A stretch of 64,000 nt of DNA, from positions 620,001 through 684,000 of the forward strand of contig NZ_CP127039.1 of assembly GCF_030316605.1 (NCBI RefSeq), read 5' to 3'. A program made the translations under genes and the position numbers. Positions 34,238 to 45,455 of this stretch are shown one piece after another. Origin of the DNA: Spiroplasma ixodetis Y32 (GTDB taxonomy: Bacteria; Bacillota_I; Bacilli_A; Mycoplasmatales; VBWQ01). A model generated the notes under the pieces. That model ran no database searches and had not been told where the DNA came from. It saw only the letters and a list, made by a program, of their open reading frames with translations. Each line of letters begins with the position of its first letter. Positions within the stretch are counted from its first letter, which is position 1.

Positions 34238-34354
34238 ATTAATGATGTGTTTAGCAAAATACATTTTTTATTATTTAAAATAAAATAAATAACTATTTTC
34301 ACAATATTTTATTATAATTATTATTATAAATTAAATTAATTAAAAGGAGAAAAA

Positions 34355-34645
34355 ATGAATATTTTTATAGAAATATTGGGGTATCTTGTAGCCGTTTGTA
34401 TTCCTTTGGCATTCTTACCACAAACTATTAAACTAATTAAAACAAGAAATACTTCAGGTCTTTCTATTTTTTCATATAGTATCTATCAACTGGGGGGTCT
34501 TACTTTTTTAATATTTGGCATACTTCGTAATGATATTCCCATGATTACTTGTCAAACTATTACTGCTACACTAAATTTCATAATAATTGGGATTATTGTT
34601 AACAATTTAATTAAACAAAAAAATAAAAAGGAAAAAAATGTCTAA
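34355..34645 (+). CDS. SemiSWEET / PQ-loop membrane transporter, first of a pair
   Basis: 96 aa, three predicted helices. The PQ-loop motif FLPQTIKLIKTRNTSGLS follows helix 1, as in SemiSWEET proteins, which dimerise to carry sugars across the membrane. GGAG precedes the ATG. The last 8 bp overlap the start of the next gene, which codes for a close paralogue, so they are made together. Sugar specificity cannot be told. PQ-loop proteins also include amino-acid carriers. Confidence 0.8.
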   Translation: MNIFIEILGYLVAVCIPLAFLPQTIKLIKTRNTSGLSIFSYSIYQLGGLTFLIFGILRNDIPMITCQTITATLNFIIIGIIVNNLIKQKNKKEKNV

Positions 34646-34925
34646 TATTGTAATTGATATTATTGGATATATAGGTGCCTTTTTACCACAAACTATTAAA
34701 CTAATTAAAACTAAAAACACAAAAGGTTTATCGTTAATTTCTTATAGCATATATCAAATAGGATTAACTTCATTCATAATTTATGCTAGTTTAATTAAAA
34801 ACATTCCCTTACTAGCAGCAAATGCCTTTGGTACAGTTATTAATATCATATTATTAACATTAATAATTTATAATTTATATTATAATAATAAAGATAAAAA
34901 GAACAATTTAACTTCCAAAAAATAA
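34638..34925 (+). CDS. SemiSWEET / PQ-loop membrane transporter, second of a pair
   Basis: 95 aa with AFLPQTIKLIKTKNTKGLS and three helices. The N-terminal helix is shorter than in its neighbour (about 5 residues less before the PQ motif). AAAAGGAAAAAA lies upstream within the first gene. The two could form homo- or heterodimers. Confidence 0.8.
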   Translation: MSNIVIDIIGYIGAFLPQTIKLIKTKNTKGLSLISYSIYQIGLTSFIIYASLIKNIPLLAANAFGTVINIILLTLIIYNLYYNNKDKKNNLTSKK

Positions 34926-34967
34926 AATTTTTATTAACATAATACTTGCACAAGAATGGAGAAAAAA

Positions 34968-35657
34968 ATGGCACATATTAATCTATTAGGAACTTTTATT
35001 TTTATTATCATTGGTTATTTAATTGGCTCAATCTCACCTTCAATTATTATTAGTAAATTAAAATTTAAAACCGATGTTAGAGATTATTACTCTAAAAATG
35101 CTGGTGCTACTAATTCAACACGAGTTATGGGTGGTAAATGGGGAGCTATTATTTTAATTATTGATGGTTTTAAGCCCGCTATTCCTATTTTAATTGCATA
35201 CGGTTTAACCTTTATTGATATTACTAATCCTAATTATGAAACAATGTTTAAACAAGCATACATTTATCCAACTGGTCTTGCTGCAATTATTGGTCACTGT
35301 TGACCACTATTTTATGGTTTTCGTGGTGGTAAAGGAGCTGCATCTTCATTAGGAGTACTATTAATGATTAATCCTATTTATTGCGTTATCACAATTGCTA
35401 GTTGATGATTTATTTTATATTTAAGTAGAATGTCATCTTTATCTTCAATGTTAATGATGATACTTGCTTTTATCTTATCATGAATACCGAATATGCCACT
35501 GCATGCTTTTCTTTCCCAACAAGACACTCAATACTATATTGTTAATATAAGTATGGCTCTAATTTGAATATTAATTATTATTCGTCATTGAGATAATTGT
35601 AAAAGAATTCTTAATCATACTGAACGTAAAGTGACTATTTTTGATAAAAAAAAATAA
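34968..35657 (+). CDS. plsY: Acyl-phosphate:glycerol-3-phosphate acyltransferase
   Basis: 229 aa with five or more membrane helices. Family motifs: GYLIGSISPSIIISK, the substrate loop SKNAGATNSTRVMGGKWG, and IIGHCWPLFYGFRGGKGAAS. It makes lysophosphatidate from glycerol 3-phosphate and acyl phosphate, the first step of membrane lipid synthesis. ATG 34968 is chosen because GGAGAAAAAA lies right before it; an in-frame ATG at 34956 overlaps that site. Three TGA Trp codons. IS1595 copy 10 begins about 60 bp downstream. Confidence 0.95.
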
Positions 35658-35719
35658 AAAAGCAAATGAAGAAAAAAAATAAAAAATCATCTGTTTATAC
35701 AAAATTAATAAAAATATTT

Positions 35720-36660
35720 GGCTTTTCTCCCTTTATGTACTATTTTTAAATTTTATCACATAAATGCTGAGAAAAGCCTATCTACGGACTTCTCCCCACA
35801 TTTTTAAATGAAACATAGCATTACAGTTTCAAAAGTAGGTATCTTGTTGAATTTATATGCAGCTTCTTTGGCATATAAATGAACATGATGTTTTGCAGCT
35901 TTGATATGTGTTTTAAATGTTCTTCGTATATGTTTTCATACTGATTCAATTTGATTGGTATTTACGCCAATTTTTGAAACATAACCATCTTGATGGTTAA
36001 CTGTTTTGTGATTAGGGAAAAGTGATTTGAAATCACGATATCCTTTTCAAGAATCAGTATGTACATCACACTTTGAAGAAATATGGTTTCTTGCAAACTG
36101 CAAAAGATTTTTACTTTTTGCGTTTTTGATTACTTTCACAATTAAATTATTGGTTGTTTTTTCATAAATCCCAACAATTAATGTTTTATTTATCAAAGAT
36201 CTTCCTTGTTTTTTAAAACCCATATGTGAAAGATACATTTCATCCATTTGCACTATGCCCTCAACAATAAATTGATGTTCTTGTTTGGCAATACGATTTC
36301 TGATTTCATGACCCATTCTTCAAGCAGTTTTCAAAGTCACACCCAATTCTTTTGCAACATCAGTTGATGTAATTCCATGTTTGGTGTTTATTCATCTAAA
36401 GATGAGATAAAATCAAAATCTCAAAGGTGTTTGTGACTTGTAAAAAATGGTGCCATGAAGAATACTAAATGGTTGATGACATTTCAAACATCTTATTCTT
36501 CTTAAATTAGAAGTATTCAAACTTGTTCAAGAACACATGATACATTTGTTTTTCTTCAAACTTGCTATATATTTTAAACAATCCTGTTCTGTTTGAAAAG
36601 CATTGTTGAACTCATTCAATTTCATTGTTTCCTCCACAAGTACATGTGGGGAGAAGTTCG
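35720..36660 (-). mobile_element. IS1595-like element, copy 10
   Basis: 941 bp with AAATATTT duplicated. The left repeat ends AGTTCG in place of AGTCCG. It lies between plsY and rpsO and may have altered the rpsO promoter region. Confidence 0.95.
35804..36625 (-). CDS. IS1595-family transposase (copy 10)
   Basis: Intact 273-aa frame with minor changes near the C-terminus (KAAKHHVHLY) and in the zinc-ribbon half. Confidence 0.9.
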
Positions 36661-36797
36661 AAATATTTTTAAAAAAATGCTTGTTTTATGTTTAAAATTA
36701 ATGTACGATTATAATCGTGTTGACTTAACATTGTTAATATTCTCTCCGATATTAGCTTTGCTTAAGCCGAATTATATTTAAAGGAGAGTTGTCAAAT

Positions 36798-37064
36798 ATG
36801 GAACAAATTAAACAAGATGAATTGATTAAAAAATTTCGCTTAAATGCCAAGGATACTGGTTCTTCTGCAGTTCAAATTATTAATTTAACAAAAAGAATTT
36901 TAGAATTAACAGCCCATCTACAAGTACAAAAAAAAGATATTACTGCAAAACGAAGTTTATTAAAAATGGTAGCAAGCAGAAAACGTTTCTTAAAATACTT
37001 TAAAAAACAAGATGTTGCTACATACAATAAATTATTAACAGCCCTATCACTAAAAGATAACTAA
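36798..37064 (+). CDS. rpsO: 30S ribosomal protein S15
   Basis: 88 aa from ATG 36798. Typical S15 blocks: KFRLNAKDTGSSAVQIINLT, RILELTAHLQ, KKDITAKRSLLKMVASRKR and FLKYFKKQD. It binds 16S rRNA in the central domain of the small subunit. AAAGGAGAG at 36780-36788 lies 10 nt before this ATG; a TTG at 36789 is only 2 nt from it and is less likely. TATAAT at 36708-36713 may be the promoter box. A terminator follows. Confidence 0.95.
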   Translation: MEQIKQDELIKKFRLNAKDTGSSAVQIINLTKRILELTAHLQVQKKDITAKRSLLKMVASRKRFLKYFKKQDVATYNKLLTALSLKDN

Positions 37065-37070
37065 TATTAA

Positions 37071-37102
37071 ATTAGTATTTACTTATTAATACTGATTTTT
37101 TT
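37071..37102 (+). terminator. Terminator after rpsO
   Basis: ATTAGTATT pairs with AATACTGAT (one G-T pair), followed by TTTTTT. Confidence 0.65.
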
Positions 37103-37198
37103 ATATACATCTAAATAATATTAAACATATAAATAGATTTACAAATGATTTAAACAATAATAAAGTTAATACTAAAAGTGTTATAATATAATTATTAA

Positions 37199-38098
37199 GG
37201 CTTTTCTCCCTTTATGTACTATTTTTAAATTTTATCACATAAATGTTGAGAAAAGCCTATCTACGGACTTCTCCCCACATTTTTAAATGAAACATAGCAT
37301 TACAGTTTCAAAAGTAGGTATCTTGTTGAATTTATATGCAGCTTCTTTGGCATATAAATGAACATGATGTTTTGCAACTTTGATATGTGTTTTAAATGTT
37401 CTTCGTATATGTTTTCATATTGATTCAATTGGATTGGTATTTACGCCAATTTTTGAAACATAACCATCTTGATGGTTAACTGTTTTGTGATTAGGGAAAA
37501 GTGATTTGAAATCACGATATCCTTTTCAAGAATCAGTATGTACATCACACTTTGAAGAAATATGGTTTCTTGCAAACTGCAAAAGATTTTTACTTTTTGC
37601 GTTTTTGATTACTTTCACAATTAAATTATTGGTTGTTTTTTCATAAATCCCAACAATTAATGTTTTACGGACTTTTCCCCACATGTACTTGTGGAGGAAA
37701 CAATGAAATTGAATGAGTTCAACAATGCTTTTCAAACAGAACAGGATTGTTTAAAATATATAGCAAGTTTGAAGAAAAACAAATGTATCATGTGTTCTTG
37801 AACAAGTTTGAATACTTCTAATTTAAGAAGAATAAGATGTTTGAAATGTCATCAAACATTTAGTATTCTTCATGGCACCATTTTTTACAAGTCACAAACA
37901 CCTTTGAGATTTTGATTTTATCTCATCTTTAGATGAATAAACACCAAACATGGAATTACATCAACTGATGTTGCAAAAGAATTGGGTGTGACTTTGAAAA
38001 CTGCTTGAAGAATGGGTCATGAAATCAGAAATCGTATTGCCAAACAAGAACATCAATTTATTGTTGAGGGCATAGTGCAAATGGATGAAATGTATCTT
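37199..38098. mobile_element. IS1595-like copies 11 and 12: half-elements head to head
   Basis: 37199-37667 is the 3' half of a minus-strand copy, from the right end to within the transposase (AATGTTTTA). At 37668 it is fused to the left end of a plus-strand copy that runs to GATGAAATGTATCTT at 38098, where the GGCAT-ended IS begins. About 45 bp of the middle of the element are missing. The halves are inverted with respect to each other, so this is a rearranged remnant; no functional transposase remains. Confidence 0.88.
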
Positions 38099-38585
38099 GG
38101 CATTGGTTAGATAAGTTTATTTTCTTGTCTTCAAATCTGTACAAATTGGTTTGGAGACATTTTTAATTGTAAAATCATTCTATCATTATTTCATCAGTTA
38201 ATAAATTTTCTTAATGCTTCTGTGAAATGTTTAATGCTATTAAACTTGTTACCAAACATAATTTTAAAATCTCTTTTGATTCAGCGATTTAAACATTCAC
38301 TTACTTGGTTGCCTTTAAATCCTGATAAACTTTTTGAATGAATTAAAGTTTTACTTTTATTAAAACTATTTGTAACTATTTTACTAGTATTACCTGAACC
38401 TAAATCAGACTGGATAAATGTTGCAAATATTTTATGTTCTTTACGACTTGCCTTTGTTACTTGATTAAGAACATTTAAAATGGTTATTGCATTTTCACTT
38501 TTATTAATTTTTCAACCAACTATAGCATTACTATTCATATCTGTAGCAATTTCTAATAATAATTTAGTTTTTTTATTATTAATAA

Positions 38586-39525
38586 GGCTTTTCTCCCTTT
38601 ATGTACTATTTTTAATTTTATCACATAAATGCTGAGAAAAGCCTATCTACGGACTTCTCCCCACATTTTTAAATGAAACATAGCATTACAGTTTCAAAAG
38701 TAGGTATCTTGTTGAATTTATATGCAGCTTCTTTGGCATATAAATGAACATGATGTTTTGCAACTTTGATATGTGTTTTAAATGTTCTTCGTATATGTTT
38801 TCATACTGATTCAATTTGATTGGTATTTACGCCAATTTTTGAAACATAACCATCTTGATGGTTAACTGTTTTGTGATTAGGGAAAAGTGATTTGAAATCA
38901 CGATATTCTTTTCAAGAATCAGTATGTACATCACACTTTGAAGAAATATGGTTTCTTGCAAACTGCAAAAGATTTTTACTTTTTGCGTTTTTGATTACTT
39001 TCACAATTAAATTATTGGTTGTTTTTTCATAAATCCCAACAATTAATGTTTTATTTATCAAAGATCTTCCTTGTTTTTTAAAACCCATATGTGAAAGATA
39101 CATTTCATCCATTTGCACTATGCCCTCAACAATAAATTGATGTTCTTGTTTGGCAATACGATTTCTGATTTCATGACCCATTCTTCAAGCAGTTTTCAAA
39201 GTCACACCCAATTCTTTTGCAACATCAGTTGATGTAATTCCATGTTTGGTGTTTATTCATCTAAAGATGAGATAAAATCAAAATCTCAAAGGTGTTTGTG
39301 ACTTGTAAAAAATGGTGCCATGAAGAATACTAAATGTTTGATGACATTTCAAACATCTTATTCTTCTTAAATTAGAAGTATTCAAACTTGTTCAAGAACA
39401 CATGATACATTTGTTTTTCTTCAAACTTGCTATATATTTTAAACAATCCTGTTCTGTTTGAAAAGCATTGTTGAACTCATTCAATTTCATTGTTTCCTCC
39501 ACAAGTACATGTGGGGAGAAGTCCG
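38586..39525 (-). mobile_element. IS1595-like element, copy 13
   Basis: 940 bp with ATTAATAA duplicated at both sides. One T is missing in the tail. Confidence 0.95.
38669..39490 (-). CDS. IS1595-family transposase (copy 13)
   Basis: Intact 273-aa frame; one residue differs near WKEYRDFK (Glu for Gly). Catalytic residues are present. Confidence 0.9.
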
Positions 39526-40430
39526 ATTAATAATTAATTCTTTAAATCAAGTACCATCGATGCCAACTTTTTCAAGATAAGTATTACTGGTAAAATTACG
39601 TTTTAATAAATCTTGGAAATTTGATTTTAAGGAATTAGATTTCGCTCTACGCTGTTTTTTGGGTTTGGTTAATAGTTTGTGATATTATTATCTTCTAATA
39701 ACCTCATAATGCTGTTTTTACTGCATTTAAGATTGGTGTTGTTTTTCTTTAATTCTAATCTCACCTTTTCTAAACTAGTAATTTTAATTATTTTATCTTT
39801 GTTGCTAATAACAACAATTTTATTTAATTCTTTTAATAACTCATTATCAATTTTTGTTTGATATTTCTTTTTACCATTTTTTATTCATTTATAATATGCA
39901 ACTTTACTGATAGGTAACAAACTAATTATGTCATTAATTCCATAATTTTTATTTCTATATTTATCAACTATTAAAAAACATTTATTTTTCAATAATTTAC
40001 TATTTAAAATATTTTGATTGTTTTTTAATTCTTTATCACAGAATTGTTTTTGTCTTAAAAATTCATTTTTTATTTTTTCTTTTAGTAGTGACTTTTTGAG
40101 TTTTTTATTTTCAAGTTTTAAATTTTTATCTTTGATATTCACTTTATCTATTTGATGATTTGTTTGAAAAGTATGAATAGTAATTAATTTATTATTTTTT
40201 TGATATTTTTTTACTCAATTATAAATTAATGATCTGGTTGATAATTGATATTTGGTTTTAATATCAATGGTTTTTAATTTTTTAATCACTACATATTCAT
40301 TTAAAACATCTAGTTTAATTTTTCTTGTATAAACTTTATATTTCATCTTTACTCCTTAACTATTAATTATTTAAACTAATCATACTGTCTAGATTAAAAA
40401 TTATAGGAGTAAACTTAACTAACTTATGCC

Positions 40431-40898
40431 AAAAATTGCAAAAATGAGTTCGAGTATGTTTAGTTGATGAAATACTAGAATTTCCAAAATATAAAAGAAT
40501 TGGTGAAGATATTGAAGAAACTATTATTGAAAATTTTGCTGATGGAAAAAGATACAGAGATATTCGGGTTATTTGTAAAAAAGCAGGTATTAGTCTTAGT
40601 ACTATTCATAGAGTTTTTAAAAATTTTGAAATAGTTGAAGCAAATCCAGAAAAAGTAAAATTAGAAAAAAATCAACCTATTTTTGTAGCAATTGATGATG
40701 GACATCGAAAATTTTGAGATTTTCAACGTAAAGGTACAAAATATTCAATGAGATTAATAGTAACATATACAGATAATATTAATCACAAAGTACAAAATAA
40801 AAGAGTAAAAGTTATTATAAGACCAACAAAAACAGCAATTGGAGTTAAAAAAACTGCTGAATTTGTTAAAGAACATTGTCAAAAATTGGGTGGGTAAC
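40431..40898 (+). pseudogene. ISLre2-type transposase fragment
   Basis: Reads KLQKWVRVCLVDEILEFPKY, KRIGEDIEETIIENFADGKR, then FVAIDDGHRKFWDFQRK and IIRPTKTAIGVKKTAEFVKE, ending at TAA 40898. It parallels the middle of the intact-looking protein at 41507-42628 but lacks both ends. Confidence 0.8.
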
Positions 40899-41078
40899 AA
40901 AAATGCGGAATAATTTTATCAATAGTGTCTTTATTATCATTTAGACGAGAATAAATTAAGACTTTTGTTATGTAATTGTAAATATACATTACTACTTACT
41001 AAAATTAATTGCAACTAAAGTACTTATATTAAATTTTACTATATGCTAAAATAATGCACATAAAAGGAGATTTTTAAG

Positions 41079-41504
41079 ATGAAAACTAAAAAATTACAGT
41101 TAATAACTGTATTACTATTTATTTTAACTATTATAATTATTACTATTGGTTTAATTTTAATAGGTATTTCAAATTACTATAATTATGTACAAATTGATAA
41201 AAATTCAAAATTAATTTTAATACAAATAAATGGATTTAAATTGTTAAATATTTTAAGTATGAATTATATTTTAATTCATTCTCCAAGTTTTATATGTTAT
41301 TTTACTGAAAATAATAACAATTATAATAATTGAATTCAATTACAAATTGGAGTGTTTTTTTGTTATATTTTAGTTCCAATTTTAACAATTATTACTATTT
41401 CGTTAACTTTTTTGATTATTGGTTTTAAAATAAAATTAAAAAATAATAATTTTTGAGATGCAATCCAAAATTGTGAAATAATCAATAATTACTATATTCA
41501 TTAA
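41079..41504 (+). CDS. Small two-helix membrane protein, paralogue of 2520-2963
   Basis: 141 aa. AAAGGAGATTTTTAAG precedes the ATG, almost the same leader as its relative at 2520. Helices at about residues 8-30 and 92-118. The conserved tail is NNNFWDAIQNCEIINNYYIH. One TGA Trp in the middle splits the frame under the standard code. Function unknown. It lies between an ISLre2 fragment and an ISLre2 element, close to the prophage. Confidence 0.7.
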
Positions 41505-41506
41505 TA

Positions 41507-42628
41507 CTACGTTTTTAAATTTATTTGATTACATTTAAAGATAGCCATTTTTATATAAATATTAATGTTATATGTTCTATTTCCAAGCATTTCTTTTAAA
41601 ATATGCCAAATATTACTTTCAGCAAAAGTACCAATATTTCACTTTGCAGATTGATTAATAATTCCCTGTTTATTATTTTTAAAATATTGTTTTTTTAATT
41701 TTTTATGATTGTCTAATTCTTGATATAAGTAATTAATTAACTTATCATATTGACCATTTTCAATAAAGTTTTTACAAGTATTATATTCTTTAAAATATTT
41801 ACCTTTATTTCCAGCAAGTATACTAAGATATAATGTTCTAATTAAATGAAATTTATCTAAAACAAATTGTGCATCTAAATAATTGGCAACTTCTTTAATT
41901 CATCCTGCACTATCTCCACAGATAATGATTTTAGCTTGTTCAAAATTTTCAAAAAATCTTTTTCCTTGTTCTAAAATAAATTCAGCAGTTTTCTTAACTC
42001 CAATTGCTGTTTTATTTGCTCTGATAATAACATTCACTCTTTTATTAACTAATTTGTGATTAATATTATCTGTATAAAATGCTACTAAACGCATTGAATA
42101 TTTATTAATTTTACGTTTAAATTCTCAAAACTTTCGATGTCCATCATCAATACTTATATAAATAGGTTCATTTTTTTCTAATTTAATTTTTGCTACATTT
42201 TCATTAAAAACTTTATGTTTTTCAAAAATTCTATGAATATCCATTGTAGTTAAACCAGCATCTTTCAAAATATCGCAAATATCTTTGTATCTTTTTCCAT
42301 CAGCAAAATATTCAATAACAATTTGTTCTATGTCTTCTCCAATTCTTTTATATTTTGGTAATTCTAATTCTTCATCAACTAAACAAATACGTACTCATTT
42401 TTGTAATTCCATGTTATAATATTCATAAATACCTCGTTTATAAATTACTATTCCATATTTTGTTTTTCTTTTTCTTTCTTTATAATCAACAATTTTATAT
42501 TTATTTTTATCTCTTGTTTTAAAAAATTTTCTATCTAATTTTTCTCATTTTTGCTTTATATGTACTAATACTAATTGATTGATATTAGCGTATTCTTTTT
42601 GATAAATTCATTTGTATTTTGTACTCAT
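41507..42628 (-). CDS. ISLre2-family transposase
   Basis: 373 aa from ATG 42628 to TAG 41507. Catalytic-region blocks: YISIDDGHRKFWEFKRK, RANKTAIGVKKTAEFILEQG, IIICGDSAGWIKEVANYL, QFVLDKFHLIRTLYLS. The frame is open throughout with TGA as Trp, though the usual ISLre2 proteins are longer at the C-terminus, so it may be slightly truncated. It overlaps no other gene and stops within 3 bp of the convergent gene ending at 41504. Element ends were not resolved. Confidence 0.82.
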
Positions 42629-42701
42629 GTTTAATCTTCCTTTCTAAATTTGGTTTTGTTAATAGTTTAAGTTTAATTTTTTTAAAAAATAAGGAGAAAA
42701 T

Positions 42702-44408
42702 ATGGCTTTTATTAGTAGTTATGGACAATTAAATAAAAAATATAATCTTAATTTTAGTGATAATAATTATGGTTTTAGTTGAGATATTTTTAAACAATTT
42801 GTTGGTGATGAATGAGCAGAATTTTTCACAACTAATTGTTTTTATCGTTTTGTTCCAACTGCACGTGGAACAAGAAAAACCTGAAATTGTTTAGCATTTG
42901 ATTTATTTATATGTTGTAATTTTAGTGATAGTAGTGTCCAAGAAGTAAGAAGATATGAAAATACTCATAGTGAAACTACAATTGGTGCATTAATGAATGT
43001 TTGTCAAGTCTTGTTAGATGAATATGATATTAATTTATTACCAAGTAATCCACATGGCATTAAATGAAAAATTACTAAGGATGGGGGATGTATTATTTTT
43101 CCTAATAATCAGCAAATTGATTTTATTGGTTATGCTAATGGTAATAAGATTTTTGGAAAAGAAGCAGGTGGGTCTAGTTTTTTATGTTCAAGAACAGATG
43201 AAATTATTATGGCAGAAGAAAAAGAAACACTAACAGAAAAACAATTAACATATCGATATGAAAGATTACAAAATTCTATGTTTAGAAGTAATCGTATTAA
43301 AGTCTCAAATGAACCAATTAAAGAATGAAGTTGAACATTTATTGATAAAAATATATATAGTAATACCTTCGGACAAAAAATTACTCGTTATTTTTATAAA
43401 AGTTTTTTCATTACTTTTACATGTAATCCATATGATAAATACCACCCATTTTATTTAAAATACTGTACACCATTTTTACCTTTAAATGATAAAGTGATGG
43501 AAAATCTTAAAAAAGTTGGTAAAGTTTACTATGAAAATAAAGACATATTTAGTGGTTTAGGTTTATTTGTTTTAAGATTTACTATTCAACCATTTTGAAA
43601 AAAATTACCAGAAATTCAACAAAAAACATTATTAGAAATGAAAAAAAGTAATCCTGATGAATTTAATACTGTTTTTTATGGTTTTGAATTTTTAGATAGT
43701 GATGCAACAATTTTCCCATTTCAAAAAACATTAAAATATTGACAAACATATGATTTAAAACAATTTTATAATCAAGAAAAAGATATGTATAAATTTGATT
43801 TTTATAGTGTTGGTATTGATTGAGCTACGGGACCAAAAGACCATACTGTATTTATGGTAGTTGGGTTTAAAGAATATAATAATACTGGATATTATGATTA
43901 TTATATTATTTGTGAATTAGTAGTTACACCTAATGACTTTATTAATGAAAATGAAAAAATTAATGCTTATGTAAATGAAATTTTAGGATTAATGGATAAT
44001 TTTGAAAATTTTGACCAAGTAATTTATTTTTATGATGATAAAGCAAGAACAGCAATGGATTGATTAAATCAAAAATTAATAGATGAGCATAATACTATTT
44101 TAATAACACAAACTGCTATTAAACATGCTTCAAATCTAAATCAAGAAGCCGGATTAACTAATATAGTAGTATGAATGAGAAATATTATGAGTTATGGAAA
44201 CTTTTATGCTAATAAAAATGATTTACCAAAAACTATTCAATGTTTAGAAGAATTACGTTATGATGAAACAAAAACTAACATTCCCGACAGAAATATGTAT
44301 CAAGACCCTTATGATGCATTATTTTATGCCTTTTATCCATATAAAAATGTAATTAGGGGTAAAAATAATGCTAGTGTGAAAAAAAGTATCTTCACATTTG
44401 GTATATAA
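42702..44408 (+). CDS. terL: Phage terminase large subunit
   Basis: 568 aa with many TGA Trp. An atypical Walker A-like motif FVPTARGTRKTW lies near residues 50-61, and a Walker B-like acidic patch CSRTDEIIM near 165. The C-terminal nuclease shows the first Asp in YSVGIDWATGPKDHTVFMVV, a second acidic block YFYDDKARTAMDW and a last DPYDALFYAFYP. Together these match the ATPase plus RNase H-like nuclease of terminases, which pump and cut phage DNA. AAGGAGAAAAT precedes the ATG. First gene of the segment. Small-terminase and portal genes were not identified beside it. Confidence 0.8.
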
Positions 44409-44559
44409 TAAACAAGTTGAATATCATTAATAGTTATAGGCCTCACAAAATAAACGCCTTTAATTTATGTGTTATTTTTAGTTTAAAAGCATACTTGTAA
44501 AAATATCAAAAAATAAGTACAATTTAAAAGTAAAATTAAGAAATAAGGAGTAATTTAAT

Positions 44560-44845
44560 ATGAGAACATGAATAAAAACAAATTTTTATAAAATAACATC
44601 AATTTTAGCATTATTTCTTGCTACAACTGGTTTAATAGTTGGTGCAATAGCACATCATAAAACAAATGGTTATCAATCATATTTAGGACATGACTATACA
44701 GTCTACTGGGGGGGCTGGAACAACTATATGGTCTCATAAAATAAATAATGGAACAAATATAAATTTATATTTTGATATTAAATCACATTATGATGAAGAT
44801 GCAAAATGAGATGGAATTTATCCTGATGGGTATTTTAACAAATAA
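44560..44845 (+). pseudogene. Small membrane protein with a G7 tract that shifts the frame
   Basis: AAGGAG precedes ATG 44560. One membrane helix (ITSILALFLATTGLIVGAIA) is followed by a loop reading GHDYTVYWGG. At GGGGGGG (44708-44714) the frame ends soon after, at TAA 44737-44739. In another frame it continues GAGTTIWSHKINNGTNINLY to ...GIYPDGYFNK and TAA at 44845. A G7 run is rare in this AT-rich sequence, so slippage could switch the long form on and off. As given, only the 59-aa form is made. Function unknown; perhaps a phage-borne surface protein. Confidence 0.5.
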
Positions 44846-44952
44846 AATTTCTAATGATGTATAATTTATTTATAAAACTTAATATAAGTTTTTATTTAAC
44901 TAATTATTTTATTTTTAAAGTAATTGGTTTTTTTATGTTAAAGGAGCAGTTT

Positions 44953-45432
44953 ATGAAAAAAATAAAAAACATCGAAGAATTAATAAAAGAAATTAAGAAC
45001 ATTAATATTAGAAATGAAAAAAATGAAAATATTCCTAATCCTTATTTTGATAAAATTATTACTATACTTAAAATGTTTAAAATAACTGAATTAAATTATC
45101 AAGAACTTAAAAATGAATTAATTGAATTAAGCCAACAATTAAGAGATGACAAAACAATTTATACAAATAAAGAATTTATGCCTATTTTTGAAAAAATTAA
45201 TATAGTGATTAAATTTTTAGAAAAACAAGAAAATAATAAAAATTTATGTAATGATTGACATTTAATTTTAAATATTGATAATGAACAAAGCACTATTGAA
45301 CAAAGTAACTCATTCCAAGAGCAAATTTTAGAAACAACTCCTTTATTACAACAAGACCAAATAAATTCTATAAATAATGAACAAAATATTACTGAACAAA
45401 GTAAATGCTTTAAATGTTGTTTAATTATGTAA
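44953..45432 (+). CDS. Hypothetical phage-segment protein, coiled-coil, Cys-rich tail
   Basis: 159 aa. AAAGGAGCAGTTT precedes ATG 44953, so the longer frame from 44854 is not used. Charged helical content (KIKNIEELIKEIKNINI; QELKNELIELSQQLRD), a TGA Trp near residue 102, and a final CFKCCLIM. The last four residues have the form of a CaaX-like box, which may be chance. No family is recognised. It converges with the minus-strand gene at 45456. Confidence 0.5.
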
Positions 45433-45455
45433 TAATTATATTGATTCAAAAATAT

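Larger units (their letters stand above)
38107..40346 (-). pseudogene. rve-type transposase interrupted by IS1595 copy 13
   Basis: Start ATG at 40346, stop at 38107. It is split by the IS at 38586-39525 within the integrase core and carries the same 2-bp insertion (near 39677) as the copy at 18523. Confidence 0.82.
38099..40430 (-). mobile_element. GGCAT-ended rve-type IS, copy 3, with IS1595 copy 13 nested inside
   Basis: Right end at 38099 and left end at 40430 (reverse GGCATAAGTTAGTTAAG). One flank is the truncated IS1595 copy 12 and the other an ISLre2-type fragment. No duplication is seen. Confidence 0.85.

Noticed and set aside
34958..34968. Upstream ATG at 34956 as plsY start
   Set aside because: It would overlap the GGAG site that fits ATG 34968, and the conserved family start is at the later Met.
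44953..45432. C-terminal CLIM as a prenylation box for a host-targeted protein
   Set aside because: Four residues are weak evidence, and there is no other effector feature. Mentioned only in the annotation.
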